A stretch of DNA of 64,000 nucleotides, from the NCBI RefSeq assembly GCF_036867135.1, contig NZ_JBAJIJ010000001.1, positions 868,001 through 932,000 of the forward strand, given 5' to 3'. Under the pieces are notes generated by a model. That model worked only from the letters and a program-made list of their open reading frames with translations, was not told the DNA's origin and made no database searches. This document shows, in pieces, positions 21,551 through 30,067 of the stretch. Position 1 is the first letter of the stretch. Each line of letters begins with the position of its first letter. The translations under genes and the position numbers were made by a program. This DNA comes from Aeromicrobium sp. Sec7.5. GTDB taxonomy: Bacteria; Actinomycetota; Actinomycetes; Propionibacteriales; Nocardioidaceae.

Positions 21551-22021
21551 CTACCCCCACTCGAGCGCGGTGCACCGCCAGGCCGGCTGGTCGCGGTGGT
21601 CGGGCAGCAGCTCGAGCCGGACCGCCACGGCACGGGACCGCCGGTGGTGCACGAACCGGCCGGCGACCTCCGCCACGGTCGGGGAGATCATCGAGACGTG
21701 CACCGAGACGACGCGGGCGTTGCCACGGCGCCCAGCCGCTCGACGCGCGCCGAGGGTGACCCGCCGCTCCAGCGCCCGGTAGACGTCGGGCGCGAGCCAT
21801 CCGGCGAGCTGTCGGGCCGGGCGATCCCCGACGAGGACCTCGACCACGGCCTGGAGGAAGCGGGAGGTGCGTTCGCGCAGGGGCGCCTCGGGCCGGGGTC
21901 CCCGCTCCACCGGCACCGGCAGCACGGGCTTCACGCCGGGGATCGGCAACGGGATCTGCAGATCGGACTCCGGATCGATCCCGAACGGCACCACGACGGC
22001 CAGTGCCGTCGCGGACCTCAC
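21551..22021 (-). CDS. Rv3235 family protein (DUF6459)
   Basis: 156 residues, with a middle region RTSRFLQAVVEVLVGDRPARQ and a C-terminal beta-rich part (VVSVHVSMISPTVAEVAGRF, then HRRSRAVAVRLEL), which is the pattern of the actinobacterial Rv3235 family of unknown function located beside secA. GTG at 22021 overlaps the TGA of the LysM gene by four bases, so the longer open frame is not needed. Coupling with a LysM protein suggests a cell-envelope connection; no catalytic motif is seen. Confidence 0.75.
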   Translation of the reverse strand: MRSATALAVVVPFGIDPESDLQIPLPIPGVKPVLPVPVERGPRPEAPLRERTSRFLQAVVEVLVGDRPARQLAGWLAPDVYRALERRVTLGARRAAGRRGNARVVSVHVSMISPTVAEVAGRFVHHRRSRAVAVRLELLPDHRDQPAWRCTALEWG

Positions 22022-22638
22022 GGTGCCACCTGACCGTCGACCGGGATCGTGAGGACCTGGCCCGGACGGAGCACGTCGGGGTCGGCCCCGATCACGGCAC
22101 GGTTCGCTTCGTGCCAGACGCGCGTCAGTCGAGCGACCTCTCGATCGGAGGCGGCCGCTGGGGCGTGTCGGGTGGCCAGGTCCCACAGGCAGTCCCCGGC
22201 CCGCACCGTCACGGTGGCGGCCGGTGCCCCGGGAGGGGCAGGGCGTGAGATCTCCTCGACGGTCGGGCCGGAGGCCGCCACGGCGGGTGCTCGATCCGGC
22301 AGCGGCAGGCCGTCGAGATCGGCCGGCGTCGCGTGTGCCGCGGGCGCGAGGAGCAGGGCGCCGGTGGAGAGGGTGGTCGCGAGCCACGCCGGGGCGATGC
22401 GTCGGGCGAGCCCGAGGCCGGTCCCGGTGCGGAGCGCGAGACCGATCAGGGCAGTGGCGACCAGCAACCACAGGGACAGGCCGGCCAGGGCGAGGACCGC
22501 GACGCCGCCGAGCGCGTCGGCGAGGTCGGCACCCGCCACGGCGCGGCCGCTGCTCGCGAGATCGGGGACCGACAGGGTGAGCCCGAGGCCGGCACCGGCC
22601 GCGGTGGCGAGCAGGCGTCGTGTCCTGGAAGCAAGCAT
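22018..22638 (-). CDS. LysM domain-containing membrane protein
   Basis: 206 residues. Two hydrophobic segments (about 7-25 and 40-70) and a third near 85-100, then a Pro/Ala-rich linker, then a single C-terminal LysM domain, VTVRAGDCLWDLATRH to GQVLTIPV (about 150-200), that should bind peptidoglycan outside the membrane. ATG at 22638 is preceded by GGGGGA with good spacing; in-frame codons farther upstream lack one. A 10-bp tandem repeat lies 13 bases upstream of the start (see 22651-22670). Confidence 0.82.
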   Translation of the reverse strand: MLASRTRRLLATAAGAGLGLTLSVPDLASSGRAVAGADLADALGGVAVLALAGLSLWLLVATALIGLALRTGTGLGLARRIAPAWLATTLSTGALLLAPAAHATPADLDGLPLPDRAPAVAASGPTVEEISRPAPPGAPAATVTVRAGDCLWDLATRHAPAAASDREVARLTRVWHEANRAVIGADPDVLRPGQVLTIPVDGQVAP

Positions 22639-22650
22639 GTTTCCCCCGTT

Positions 22651-22670
22651 TGATGACGTTTGATGACGTT
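22651..22670. repeat. Perfect 10-bp tandem repeat upstream of the LysM gene
   Basis: TGATGACGTT occurs twice head to tail, with a partial copy (GTT) just before. Repeats in phase with one helical turn are typical of OmpR-class regulator sites, so this could be an operator for the LysM operon; that is inference. Confidence 0.6.
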
Positions 22671-22743
22671 CAAGATCAGACAAGACCGTTGGGCTACTTC
22701 TGTCAACGACCCGGTGCACAGGGGAGGCCTAGCGTGTCCGTCC

Positions 22744-23265
22744 ATGAGGTGGGACCGTCTGCTGGCCGAGATCGAGGCGTCGCAGATCGACGACGCGGCC
22801 CTGGAACGCGACGCGCTGGCGTCCGAGCTCGTCGACGAGGAGTGGGCGGAGGCTCGTGCGCGCGACCTGATCTGGGGCGAGGTGGCGCTCGAGGTGAGTG
22901 GCGTGGGCTGGATCGAGGGACGGGTGATCCGCTCGGCCGAGGACTTCGTGGTCCTCAGCGATCAGGCGCGGGAGATGGTCGTCGCCCGGAGCGCCGTCCT
23001 CGGGTGGCGCGGCGGCGGCGGCCGGGCCCCCGAGCTCCGCGGGGTCGCCGCGAGGTTGGGGTGGTCACAGGTCCTGCGGGCGCTCCGCGACGACGCCGAG
23101 GACGTGCGCCTGGTGCGGGTCGACGGCAGTCACGTGACCGGACGCGTCGAGGCCGTGGCCCGGGACGCGGTGCGACTCGGGCAGCCCGGGACAGGACCAT
23201 CGGGGTTCGGACCGTCGGGGCCGTGGGTCGTGCTGCCGACGGTCGCGACGCTGCAGGTGCTCTGA
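22744..23265 (+). CDS. Conserved hypothetical actinobacterial protein
   Basis: 173 residues, not recognised. The N-terminal third is an acidic helical segment (LLAEIEASQIDDAALERDALASELVDEEWAEARARDL, shown here only as a helix at about 4-40). The centre and C-terminus are beta-rich with two similar halves: WGEVALEVSGVGWIEGRVI and LVRVDGSHVTGRVEAVARD, each with a V.G..V.GRV-type strand pair, suggesting a small duplicated beta-barrel. No signal or membrane segment. The ATG at 22744 is eight bases after TAGCGT. Divergent from the LysM gene. Confidence 0.65.
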   Translation: MRWDRLLAEIEASQIDDAALERDALASELVDEEWAEARARDLIWGEVALEVSGVGWIEGRVIRSAEDFVVLSDQAREMVVARSAVLGWRGGGGRAPELRGVAARLGWSQVLRALRDDAEDVRLVRVDGSHVTGRVEAVARDAVRLGQPGTGPSGFGPSGPWVVLPTVATLQVL

Positions 23266-23272
23266 GGGCGGC

Positions 23273-23539
23273 TCAGTCGGAACGGCGGGTCGTCTCGAGG
23301 TCCTGGTCGTCGAGGTCGGGCTCGAAGTCGGGGTCGAGCAGGCTCGACTCGACGCGCGCGTACTGGCGCTGGATGTAGTCCTCGAGCTCGACGTGCTCGA
23401 CCCGCCACTGACCGCGCCCGCCGATCTGGATGCCACGCAGGTCACCCGACCGCACCAGCGCGTACACCTGTCGGACGGTGACGTTCAGGACCTCGGCGAC
23501 ATCGACGAGCGTGAGGAATCGCGGCGTCTCCGAACCCAT
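23273..23539 (-). CDS. Small helix-turn-helix DNA-binding protein (excisionase/MerR-like, BldC-type)
   Basis: 88 residues. FLTLVDVAEVLNVTVRQVYALVRSG (an HTH_17 domain, about 8-32) is followed by GRGQWRVEHVELEDYIQRQ, the wing and helix of excisionase-type proteins. The last 25 residues are acidic. Such proteins include BldC, a developmental regulator in Streptomyces; orthology is not shown. The ATG at 23539 is six bases after CACACT on the minus strand. Its target may be the divergent CpaB-like operon, but no operator was identified. Confidence 0.8.
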   Translation of the reverse strand: MGSETPRFLTLVDVAEVLNVTVRQVYALVRSGDLRGIQIGGRGQWRVEHVELEDYIQRQYARVESSLLDPDFEPDLDDQDLETTRRSD

Positions 23540-23693
23540 GCGTCCAGTGTGGCACGCCCGAGTGTCAGCCCTGGGGGCGTCCGCGGCCTCCTGTGGACGG
23601 GCCGGGGACGGGTGGTGGACGAGTCGCGGGACGGTGCAGTAGACATCCGGGTCAGGTGCGCGACCGCGTGCCGTGACAGTCCGGGGGGACGAC

Positions 23694-24338
23694 ATGGGAC
23701 GACGCGATGCAACGACGCGGCCGGCACGACGGGTCGTCGTGCGTCGATGGCGCGATCCGCGCCTGCTGACGGGTGTCGTGCTGGTCCTCGGAGCCACGGC
23801 CCTCGGCGCACGGGTGGTCGTGGAGGCCGACGACACCGTCGAGTACTGGGCGGTCTCCGACGACGTCCCCGCGGGCGACGCCGTCGGACGCGACGACCTC
23901 GTCGCGACCCAGGCCAGGCTCGACGGGGCCAGCGGCGAGGCCTACGTGCGGGTCGAGGAGCAGCTGCCGGACGACCTCGGGGGACTGCGCTGGACCGACG
24001 ACCTGGGCGCGGGCTCGCTCGTGGCGCATGACGCCTGGGGCTCGGGCGCGGAGTCCCGCGGACATCTGCCCGTCAGCGTCCAGACCGGCTTCCTGCCCGC
24101 GGACCTGGGGGCCGGTGACCTGGTCGACGTCTGGGTCGGCCCGGGTCCCGGGGAGCCGGCCGACCTCGCGGCCGAGCGGTTCGCCTCGGGTCTTCGGGTC
24201 CTGGACGCCGGACAGTCGGAGACCCTGGGGGCGAGCGTGACCCGCACGATCGTGCTCGACCTCGGGTCCGAGACGCTCCGCGGCGAGCAGGTCGCCGCGA
24301 TCGCGGCCGGCCACGTGACCCTGGTGCGGGTGCCGTGA
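23694..24338 (+). CDS. SAF domain protein (CpaB/RcpC-like)
   Basis: 214 residues. Basic N-terminus, one membrane anchor (about 24-44), then a SAF-like beta domain (about 48-125; VSDDVPAGDAVGRDDLVATQ) and a second beta domain to the end, as in the CpaB/RcpC subunits of Flp/Tad pili. ATG at 23694 has GGGGGGA eight bases upstream. It overlaps the CpaE-like gene by four bases. No other tad genes (ATPase, prepilin, TadB/C, peptidase) occur nearby. Confidence 0.78.
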   Translation: MGRRDATTRPARRVVVRRWRDPRLLTGVVLVLGATALGARVVVEADDTVEYWAVSDDVPAGDAVGRDDLVATQARLDGASGEAYVRVEEQLPDDLGGLRWTDDLGAGSLVAHDAWGSGAESRGHLPVSVQTGFLPADLGAGDLVDVWVGPGPGEPADLAAERFASGLRVLDAGQSETLGASVTRTIVLDLGSETLRGEQVAAIAAGHVTLVRVP

Positions 24339-25477
24339 CGGACGTCGCGATCGCCGCCGCCGGCGCCCCGTGGGAGCCGGAGGCGCTCGCGGCGATCGAT
24401 CGCGCTCCGGACCTGCGGCTGGTGCGACGCTGCGTCGACGTCAGTGAGCTGCTCGCCGTGGTCCGCACCGGAGCCGCGACGGTGGCGGTCGTCGACCCGT
24501 CGCTTCCTGGCCTCGACGTCGACGTGGTGCGCGAGCTCTCGGGCGCCGGGGCGACCGTGGCCGCGTGCGGCGACGACGGGGCCGCGGCGGCGCTCGGCGT
24601 GCTGCGCCGGCCCGCCCCGGGTGAGCTCGGTCAGGTCGACTGGAAGGCGCCGGTGCCGGTGCCCGGTCCTCCGCCGCCCGAGGGCGGAGCGGAGGCCACC
24701 GAGGCCGGCCGGGTGCTCGTGGTGTGGGGGCCGGCGGGGGCGCCAGGGCGCTCGACCCTCGCCCTCGCCCTCGCGTCCGCCCTGGCGGCCCTCGGGCGCC
24801 GCACGGTGCTCGTCGACGCCGACGTCGCCGGCGGCACGCTGGCCCAGCAGCTGGGGGTGCTCGACGACCTCAGCGGGGTCCTGGCGGCCTGTCGGGCCGC
24901 CGGCAACGGGCGCGCCCACGAGGTCGACCAGCACCTCGTGGAGGTCGAGCCCGGCCTCGATCTCCTCACCGGCATCCCGCGGGCCGACCTCTGGCCGCAC
25001 CTGCGCGTCGGTGCCTTCGGCACGGTCCTCGACCGGCTTGCGCTGGACCACGCGCACGTCGTCCTCGACGTCGGGTCCGGCCTGGACCTCGATGGCGCCG
25101 TCGGTCGGTCCCGCCACGCCCTCACGCGGTACCTGCTCGACCGGGCCGACGACGTGGTGGTCATCGGGCGTGCCGACCCGATGGGTCTCTCGCGCCTGGT
25201 CCGCGGACTGGCCGAGCTCCACGACGTCGTCGCCACACCGCCCAGATCCCTCGTCGTCAGCCTGGCCGGTCTCGGCCCCGGCTGGAGCGAGCGCGAGGTC
25301 GGTGAGGCGCTGCGCCGGCTCGCCGGTCGCGCCCCCGACCTGTTCCTGCCCGCTGACCCGGCTGCCGTGCAGGCGGCGCTGATGCAGGGTCGGTCCCCGC
25401 GCGTCACCGCCCCGGCCTCGCCGTTCGTGCGGCGTGTCGACGACCTCGTCTCGTCGCTCGGCCTCGACGTCCGGTGA
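24335..25477 (+). CDS. CpaE-like P-loop ATPase of the MinD/ParA superfamily
   Basis: 380 residues. An N-terminal receiver-like pseudo-domain (about 1-90), a Pro-rich linker, then a MinD/ParA-type domain. The Walker A position reads GPAGAPGRSTLAL near residue 132, with Arg where Lys is normal; VLVDADVAGGTL is the switch I/Walker A' strand, and VVLDVGSGLD the Walker B strand. In Tad systems CpaE localises the secretion machinery. GTGA overlap with the SAF gene shows co-translation. Nucleotide binding may be altered by the Lys to Arg change. Confidence 0.78.
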   Translation: MTDVAIAAAGAPWEPEALAAIDRAPDLRLVRRCVDVSELLAVVRTGAATVAVVDPSLPGLDVDVVRELSGAGATVAACGDDGAAAALGVLRRPAPGELGQVDWKAPVPVPGPPPPEGGAEATEAGRVLVVWGPAGAPGRSTLALALASALAALGRRTVLVDADVAGGTLAQQLGVLDDLSGVLAACRAAGNGRAHEVDQHLVEVEPGLDLLTGIPRADLWPHLRVGAFGTVLDRLALDHAHVVLDVGSGLDLDGAVGRSRHALTRYLLDRADDVVVIGRADPMGLSRLVRGLAELHDVVATPPRSLVVSLAGLGPGWSEREVGEALRRLAGRAPDLFLPADPAAVQAALMQGRSPRVTAPASPFVRRVDDLVSSLGLDVR

Positions 25478-25483
25478 TAACCT
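25475..25483 (+). promoter_or_regulatory. Extended -10 element for the WS/DGAT gene at the upstream stop codon
   Basis: TGATAACCT: the TGA stop of the CpaE-like gene directly precedes TAACCT, giving a TGN extended -10. The downstream gene then has TTGAGGAG as a ribosome binding site. Confidence 0.45.
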
Positions 25484-25508
25484 CGCCCCGACCGGATTGA
25501 GGAGTGCC

Positions 25509-26915
25509 ATGCAGCGCCTGAGCCCGTTGGACGCGCTGTTCCTGCAGAGCGACAGCCCCACGGTTCCCCGCCAGATCGCGACCTTGACGATCCTCGAGGC
25601 CGGGGAGACCTCGCTCGACCACGACCGTCTCCTGCGGATCATCGACGAGCGCATCGACCTGGTGCCGCGGTACCGACAGGTGCCACGTCACGTGCCGGGC
25701 CGGATCGGACCCCCCGTGTGGGTCGATGACGAGAACTTCGACATCACGCTCCACGTCCGGCGGTCGGCCCTGCCGTCGCCAGGATCGCGGGACGCCTTGC
25801 ACGAGCTCGTCGGCCGGCTCGTGGCCCGCCGGCTCGACCTCGACCGGCCCCTGTGGGAGCTGTACCTCGTGGAGGGTCTCGAGGACGGTGCCGTCGCGCT
25901 GCTGTTCAAGGCCCACCAGGCCCTGGTCGACGGCTCCGAGACGGTCGACCTCGCCCAGGTCCTGCTCGAGGAGGTTGCGCACGCCCGCGACATCCCGCAC
26001 GAGGACTGGACCCCCCGTCCCGATCCCGGTCCGCTCGCCCTGACCGCCTCGACGGTCAACCGCACCGTGACCCACCCGGTCGAGGCCCTGCACACCGTCG
26101 AGCGCGTCGCGGGACGGTTCGTCCGCCACCTCCCGGGCTTCGGCTCCCCGGCCACCCCGTCCAGCGGGGTGTTGCACACGACGCTCTCGCGGCACCGCCG
26201 CTTCGCCACCGTCGCCGTCTCGTTCGGCGACCTGCGGCGGGTCCGCGAGTTCCACGGCGGCACGGTCAACGACGCGATCCTCGCCTCGATCGCCGGCGGC
26301 CTGCGGGGCTGGATGCTGACCCGGGCCGAGACGGTCACCCCGAAGACCAGCTTCCGGGCGCTCGTGCCGATGTCGGTCGTGTCCGAGGGCCTGCCGACCT
26401 CGCTGGGCTCGCGGGTCAAGGGGCACCTGCTCTCCCTGCCGGTCGGCGAGACGAATCCCGTGGTCCGCCTGCACCAGGTGTCCTACGCGCTGAAGGATCA
26501 CCGCGAGACCGGTCTGGCGGTGGCGGCCAACGAGCTGGCGAACCTGCCAGGATTCGCGACGTCCACGTTCCACGCCGTGGGCGCGCGGGTCGCGATGGCC
26601 GAGGCGCGACGCGACCACCACATCACGATCACCAACGTCCCGGGCTCGTTCGACCCCGTGTACCTGGCCGGGCAGAAGGTCCAGGAGGTGTACTCGGCGA
26701 TCCCGCTGCGTGGCCACCGCGCGGTCTCGATCGCCGTGACGTCGTACAACGGGCAGGTGTTCTTCGGCCTGGTCGGCGATCGTGAGGCGGTCCCCGACCT
26801 GGACGTCCTGGCCCAGTGCATCCGTGAGTCGGTCGACGAGCTCGTCGAGACGGCCGCGTCCTCGACGCGCCGTGCCCCGCGTGGCCGTCAGCGCCCCCAG
26901 CGGGACAAGTCGTGA
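25509..26915 (+). CDS. WS/DGAT family O-acyltransferase-like protein with altered active site
   Basis: 468 residues, the normal length for wax ester synthase/diacylglycerol acyltransferases. LSPLDALFLQ at the N-terminus, PLWELYLVEGL, and C-terminal TITNVPG-like segments (HITITNVPGSFDPVY) are family signatures. The catalytic HHxxxDG motif reads HQALVDG near residue 140: the second, catalytic His is Gln. The family makes storage lipid from acyl-CoA; this copy may be inactive or act differently. GAGGAG four bases before the ATG supports the start. The downstream small gene overlaps by four bases. Confidence 0.85.
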   Translation: MQRLSPLDALFLQSDSPTVPRQIATLTILEAGETSLDHDRLLRIIDERIDLVPRYRQVPRHVPGRIGPPVWVDDENFDITLHVRRSALPSPGSRDALHELVGRLVARRLDLDRPLWELYLVEGLEDGAVALLFKAHQALVDGSETVDLAQVLLEEVAHARDIPHEDWTPRPDPGPLALTASTVNRTVTHPVEALHTVERVAGRFVRHLPGFGSPATPSSGVLHTTLSRHRRFATVAVSFGDLRRVREFHGGTVNDAILASIAGGLRGWMLTRAETVTPKTSFRALVPMSVVSEGLPTSLGSRVKGHLLSLPVGETNPVVRLHQVSYALKDHRETGLAVAANELANLPGFATSTFHAVGARVAMAEARRDHHITITNVPGSFDPVYLAGQKVQEVYSAIPLRGHRAVSIAVTSYNGQVFFGLVGDREAVPDLDVLAQCIRESVDELVETAASSTRRAPRGRQRPQRDKS

Positions 26916-27202
26916 GGGTCTACCTCGCCGCCGACGCCGACGACCTGCGCCGCCTGGCCGCGGGTGAGGCGCTCGACCAGGAGCAGCTGCTGCCCGCCTC
27001 GGACGACGAGGAGGACGAGCTCGCCGCGCTGGAGGAGGCAGTCGAGTCCGGACCCGTGGCCGTGGCCGCCGAGGTCGACGTCGAGGACGAGCCGGTCGCC
27101 CTCGCGCACGTGCAGGCGTTCCACGTCGCCCTCGACGACAGCGGCCACCTCCAGTGGTTCGGCGTCGACGAGCTGGACGCGGTGCTCGCGCTGCTCGGCT
27201 GA
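26912..27202 (+). CDS. Small acidic conserved protein (DUF6912-like)
   Basis: 96 residues, strongly acidic (VRVYLAADADDLRRLAAGE at the N-terminus, then DDEEDELAALEEA). It resembles the DUF6912 family of actinobacteria, of unknown function. A GTG at 26912 overlaps the stop of the WS/DGAT gene by four bases, so its expression depends on that gene. No membrane segment or catalytic motif. A strong terminator follows. Confidence 0.7.
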   Translation: MRVYLAADADDLRRLAAGEALDQEQLLPASDDEEDELAALEEAVESGPVAVAAEVDVEDEPVALAHVQAFHVALDDSGHLQWFGVDELDAVLALLG

Positions 27203-27225
27203 GACACGGCGTCAGCCGCACGCAG

Positions 27226-27260
27226 GAGGGCCCCGCATCCTGGTCGGATGCGGGGCCCTC
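27226..27260. terminator. Bidirectional terminator hairpin
   Basis: Perfect 15-bp stem (arms 27226-27240 and 27246-27260) with the loop TGGTC, between convergent genes. Confidence 0.85.
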
Positions 27261-27273
27261 GTGGTGGTCGTGA

Positions 27274-27744
27274 TCAGATCTTGGTCTTGCCCAGCCGCAC
27301 CTCGGCGTTGAGCGAGCGCACGATCTGCTTGTGGATCTCGGGCTCGATCTTGCGGCCGAGCAGCGGGATCGAGACCTTGACGTCACCCTTGACCGTAAAG
27401 ACGGTGCCACCCTTGCCGTCGTCCTCGAGCGCCGCGGTGCCCAGCATCTCGGCCGGCTGGCCGACGATCGAGACCTTGACGTCGGCCACCCGGGAGCCGT
27501 CGCTCTTCTGGCTCCACTTCTCGGTCTGCTTGACCTTGACCGTGGGCCCGGTGAGCTTCTTGACGAAGTCGGGCAGGTCGGCCGGCATCGAGCGCACGAT
27601 CGTGACGACGCCGTCCTCGACGTTCACGTCGTAGTCGATCGACCCCTGATCCTCAGCGGTCTCGGTGCGGAACGCCTCGGACGTGATGAGGCCGTACACC
27701 TCGTCGACGCCGGCGTCGTAAGTGAATGTCTCGGAGAGCTTCAT
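27274..27744 (-). CDS. DUF2505 domain-containing protein
   Basis: 156 residues. The sequence has a START/SRPBCC-like pattern: KLSETFTYDAGVDEVYGLITSEAF at the N-terminus, alternating beta strands in the middle, and a C-terminal helix (LLGRKIEPEIHKQIVRSLNAE). This is the DUF2505 family of actinobacteria, whose ligand is unknown. ATG at 27744 was preferred over GTG 27750 because AGGA lies seven bases upstream of the ATG. Soluble. Confidence 0.85.
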   Translation of the reverse strand: MKLSETFTYDAGVDEVYGLITSEAFRTETAEDQGSIDYDVNVEDGVVTIVRSMPADLPDFVKKLTGPTVKVKQTEKWSQKSDGSRVADVKVSIVGQPAEMLGTAALEDDGKGGTVFTVKGDVKVSIPLLGRKIEPEIHKQIVRSLNAEVRLGKTKI

Positions 27745-27796
27745 GCGCACATCCTGTCAGGCGATCGCGGGGTTGTCAGCGAGTCCGACCGCGAGG

Positions 27797-28555
27797 TCAG
27801 CGGACGCTGCCCTCGCCCTCGACGGCCTGCTGGGTGCCGGTCTGCAGCGCCTTGAGCTCGGCCAGGCGCGCCTCGACCTCGAGCTGGTCGGAGTCGATCT
27901 CGAGCTCGGCGAACTGCGAGTCGAGGCTCGACGAGGCCAGCTCGGCCTTGCCCGCCACGAGCGCCTCGTCGCGACGGACCTTCTCCTCGAAGCGCGACAG
28001 CTCGCTGGTGGGGTCGAGCACGTCGATCGACTTGACCGCGTCGGCCACCTTGGCCTGGGCCTCGGCGGTCTTGGCGCGAGCCACGAGCTGGTCGCGCTTG
28101 ACCTTGAGCTCGTCGAGCTTGACGCGCATCTGCACCAGGCCGACCTTGAGCTTCTCGACCGTCTCGCCCTGCGAGGCGATCATGGGCGCGGCCTGCTTGG
28201 CCTCGTTCTCGAACGAGATCTGCTTGGTCAGCGCGAGCTTGGCCAGCTGGTCGAAGCGGTCGGCCTCGCCGGCCTGGCCGCTCGTGCGCAGGGTGTCGGC
28301 CCGCTGCGACGCGGCCAGGGCCTTGCCACCCCACTCCTTGGCCGCCGCGACGTCCTCGGCGTGGTCGGACTCCGCGAGCCGCAGGTTGCCGATCGTCTGG
28401 GCGACGGCGTCCTCCGCCTCGGCGATCGAGCTCGTGTAGTCGCGCACGAGCTGGTCGAGCATCTTCTGCGGGTCCTCGGCCTTGTCGAGCAGCGAGTTGA
28501 TGTTCGCGCGCGTGAGCTGGCTGATCCGACCGAGGATGGACTGCTTCTGGGCCAT
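27797..28555 (-). CDS. PspA/IM30 family protein
   Basis: 252 residues, almost entirely helical coiled coil. The N-terminus ILGRISQLTRANINSLLDKAEDPQKMLDQLVRDY is the membrane-binding helix plus the start of the PspA core. PspA/Vipp1 proteins form ESCRT-III-like scaffolds that protect membranes under stress. AGAGGA precedes the ATG at 28555 with eight bases spacing. The neighbouring two-component system or DUF2505 gene may be part of the same envelope response, but no PspBC homologue is nearby. Confidence 0.9.
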   Translation of the reverse strand: MAQKQSILGRISQLTRANINSLLDKAEDPQKMLDQLVRDYTSSIAEAEDAVAQTIGNLRLAESDHAEDVAAAKEWGGKALAASQRADTLRTSGQAGEADRFDQLAKLALTKQISFENEAKQAAPMIASQGETVEKLKVGLVQMRVKLDELKVKRDQLVARAKTAEAQAKVADAVKSIDVLDPTSELSRFEEKVRRDEALVAGKAELASSSLDSQFAELEIDSDQLEVEARLAELKALQTGTQQAVEGEGSVR

Positions 28556-28622
28556 GGTGGGTCCTCTTCGTCCGAGCGAGTGGGGGTGTGTGCCCCGAGT
28601 CAAGCGCACAGAGGGCCTGCGC

Positions 28623-30062
28623 TCAACCGGGAGTGGTGGGCAGGTGCACCGTGAAGGCGGTGTCGCCGGGCCTGCTCCGCACCGTCACGCGTCCGTCGTG
28701 GGCCTCGACGATCGCCTTCACGATGGAGGTGCCGAGCCCGGCGCCGCCGGACGCACGGGTGCGCGAGGAGTCGCCGCGCGCGAACCGGTCGAAGACGTGC
28801 GGCAGGAGCGACGGGTCGATCCCGGGTCCGTCGTCGCGCACCGTGAGCGCGACGCCGAGCGGGCTGCGGCGCAGCGAGGTCGTGACGGCGCTGCCCTCCG
28901 GGGTGTGCCGGGTCGCGTTGGTCAGGAGGTTGGTCACGGCCTGGTGGAGGCGACCCGCGTCACCGGTGACCTCGACGGCGTCGTCGGGGAGCTCCAGGGT
29001 CCACCGGCGCCCCGGGTCGACGACCTGCCGGTCGGAGACCGCCTCGAGCACGATCTGGGTCAGGTCCACGCTGGCCCGGTCGAGCGGGCGTCCCGACTCG
29101 AGCCGCGCGAGCAGCAGGAGGTCGTTCACGAGCGAGGACATCCGCGTCGACTCCGTCTCGACCTTCGCCAGGGCCTGGCGCACGACCTCGGGGTCCCCGC
29201 CCGAGCGGTGCACGAGCTCGGTGTACCCCGCGATCGTGGCCAGCGGGGTCCGCAGCTCGTGAGACGCGTCCGCCACGAAGCGGCGGACCTGCTGCTCGCT
29301 CTGGTGGCGGGCCTCGAGCGACTCCTCGACGTGCTCGAGGAGCAGGTTCAGCGCGTCCCCGACCCGCCCGACCTCGGTCGCGGGGTCGGTCAGGTTCCCC
29401 GGCACCCGGGGCGTGCCCACCACCGCGCCGCTCGACAGGGGGAGTCGTGAGACCTCGTGCGCGGTGGCTGCGACGTCACGGAGCGGACGGAGCTGTCGGC
29501 GCACCAGCACCCGGGCGGCCGCAGCCGCTGCCACGGTGCCGGTCAGGGTGAGCAGACCTGCCCACAGCAGCATGATCGTCAACGTCTCGTCGACGTCGGT
29601 GGTGGGCAGGCCGACGACGACGACCGCGCCGTCGTCGCCCCGGACCGCCAGCAGGCGGTACGCGCCCAGCCGGCCGAGGTCGACGGTGCGGGCCACGTCG
29701 TCGGTCGGCTGCTCGGCGAGCACCTCGAGCACCGCGTCGGACAGCGTCTCCTGCTGGCCGTCGCCCACGAGGTCGCCGCGTCCGGCGGAGCCACGGAACA
29801 CGGCCGTCAGCGTGCCTTCGCCCTGACCGACCGCGACGGGGAGGGGTCCGGTCTCCGGGGGACGAGGCCCGCCCGGCAGGCGGTCGAGCTCGCGCGTGGA
29901 GCGGTCGAGGCTGTCGTGGAGCTGGGAGTCGAGGCGGTCGGTCAGGTACGACCTCATCGTCAGCGCCGCGAACGCGGACACGCCGATCCCCACGACGGCC
30001 ACGAGGGCCACCGCGGTGACGATGAGGCGTCCCGTGAGGGTCGCCGGCAGGAGGCGGGGCAC
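28623..30062 (-). CDS. Sensor histidine kinase (TcrY/TrcS-like)
   Basis: 479 residues. Membrane helices near residues 10-32 and 165-190 flank a variable sensor domain; a HAMP domain follows, then DASHELRTPLATIAGY (H box, about 260), the N box LLTNATRHTPEG and the G boxes DDGPGID and GGAGLGTSI. It is encoded five bases after the response regulator gene, its likely partner. The GTG at 30062 is used. The sensed signal is unknown. Confidence 0.93.
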   Translation of the reverse strand: MPRLLPATLTGRLIVTAVALVAVVGIGVSAFAALTMRSYLTDRLDSQLHDSLDRSTRELDRLPGGPRPPETGPLPVAVGQGEGTLTAVFRGSAGRGDLVGDGQQETLSDAVLEVLAEQPTDDVARTVDLGRLGAYRLLAVRGDDGAVVVVGLPTTDVDETLTIMLLWAGLLTLTGTVAAAAAARVLVRRQLRPLRDVAATAHEVSRLPLSSGAVVGTPRVPGNLTDPATEVGRVGDALNLLLEHVEESLEARHQSEQQVRRFVADASHELRTPLATIAGYTELVHRSGGDPEVVRQALAKVETESTRMSSLVNDLLLLARLESGRPLDRASVDLTQIVLEAVSDRQVVDPGRRWTLELPDDAVEVTGDAGRLHQAVTNLLTNATRHTPEGSAVTTSLRRSPLGVALTVRDDGPGIDPSLLPHVFDRFARGDSSRTRASGGAGLGTSIVKAIVEAHDGRVTVRSRPGDTAFTVHLPTTPG

Positions 30063-30067
30063 GGGCG

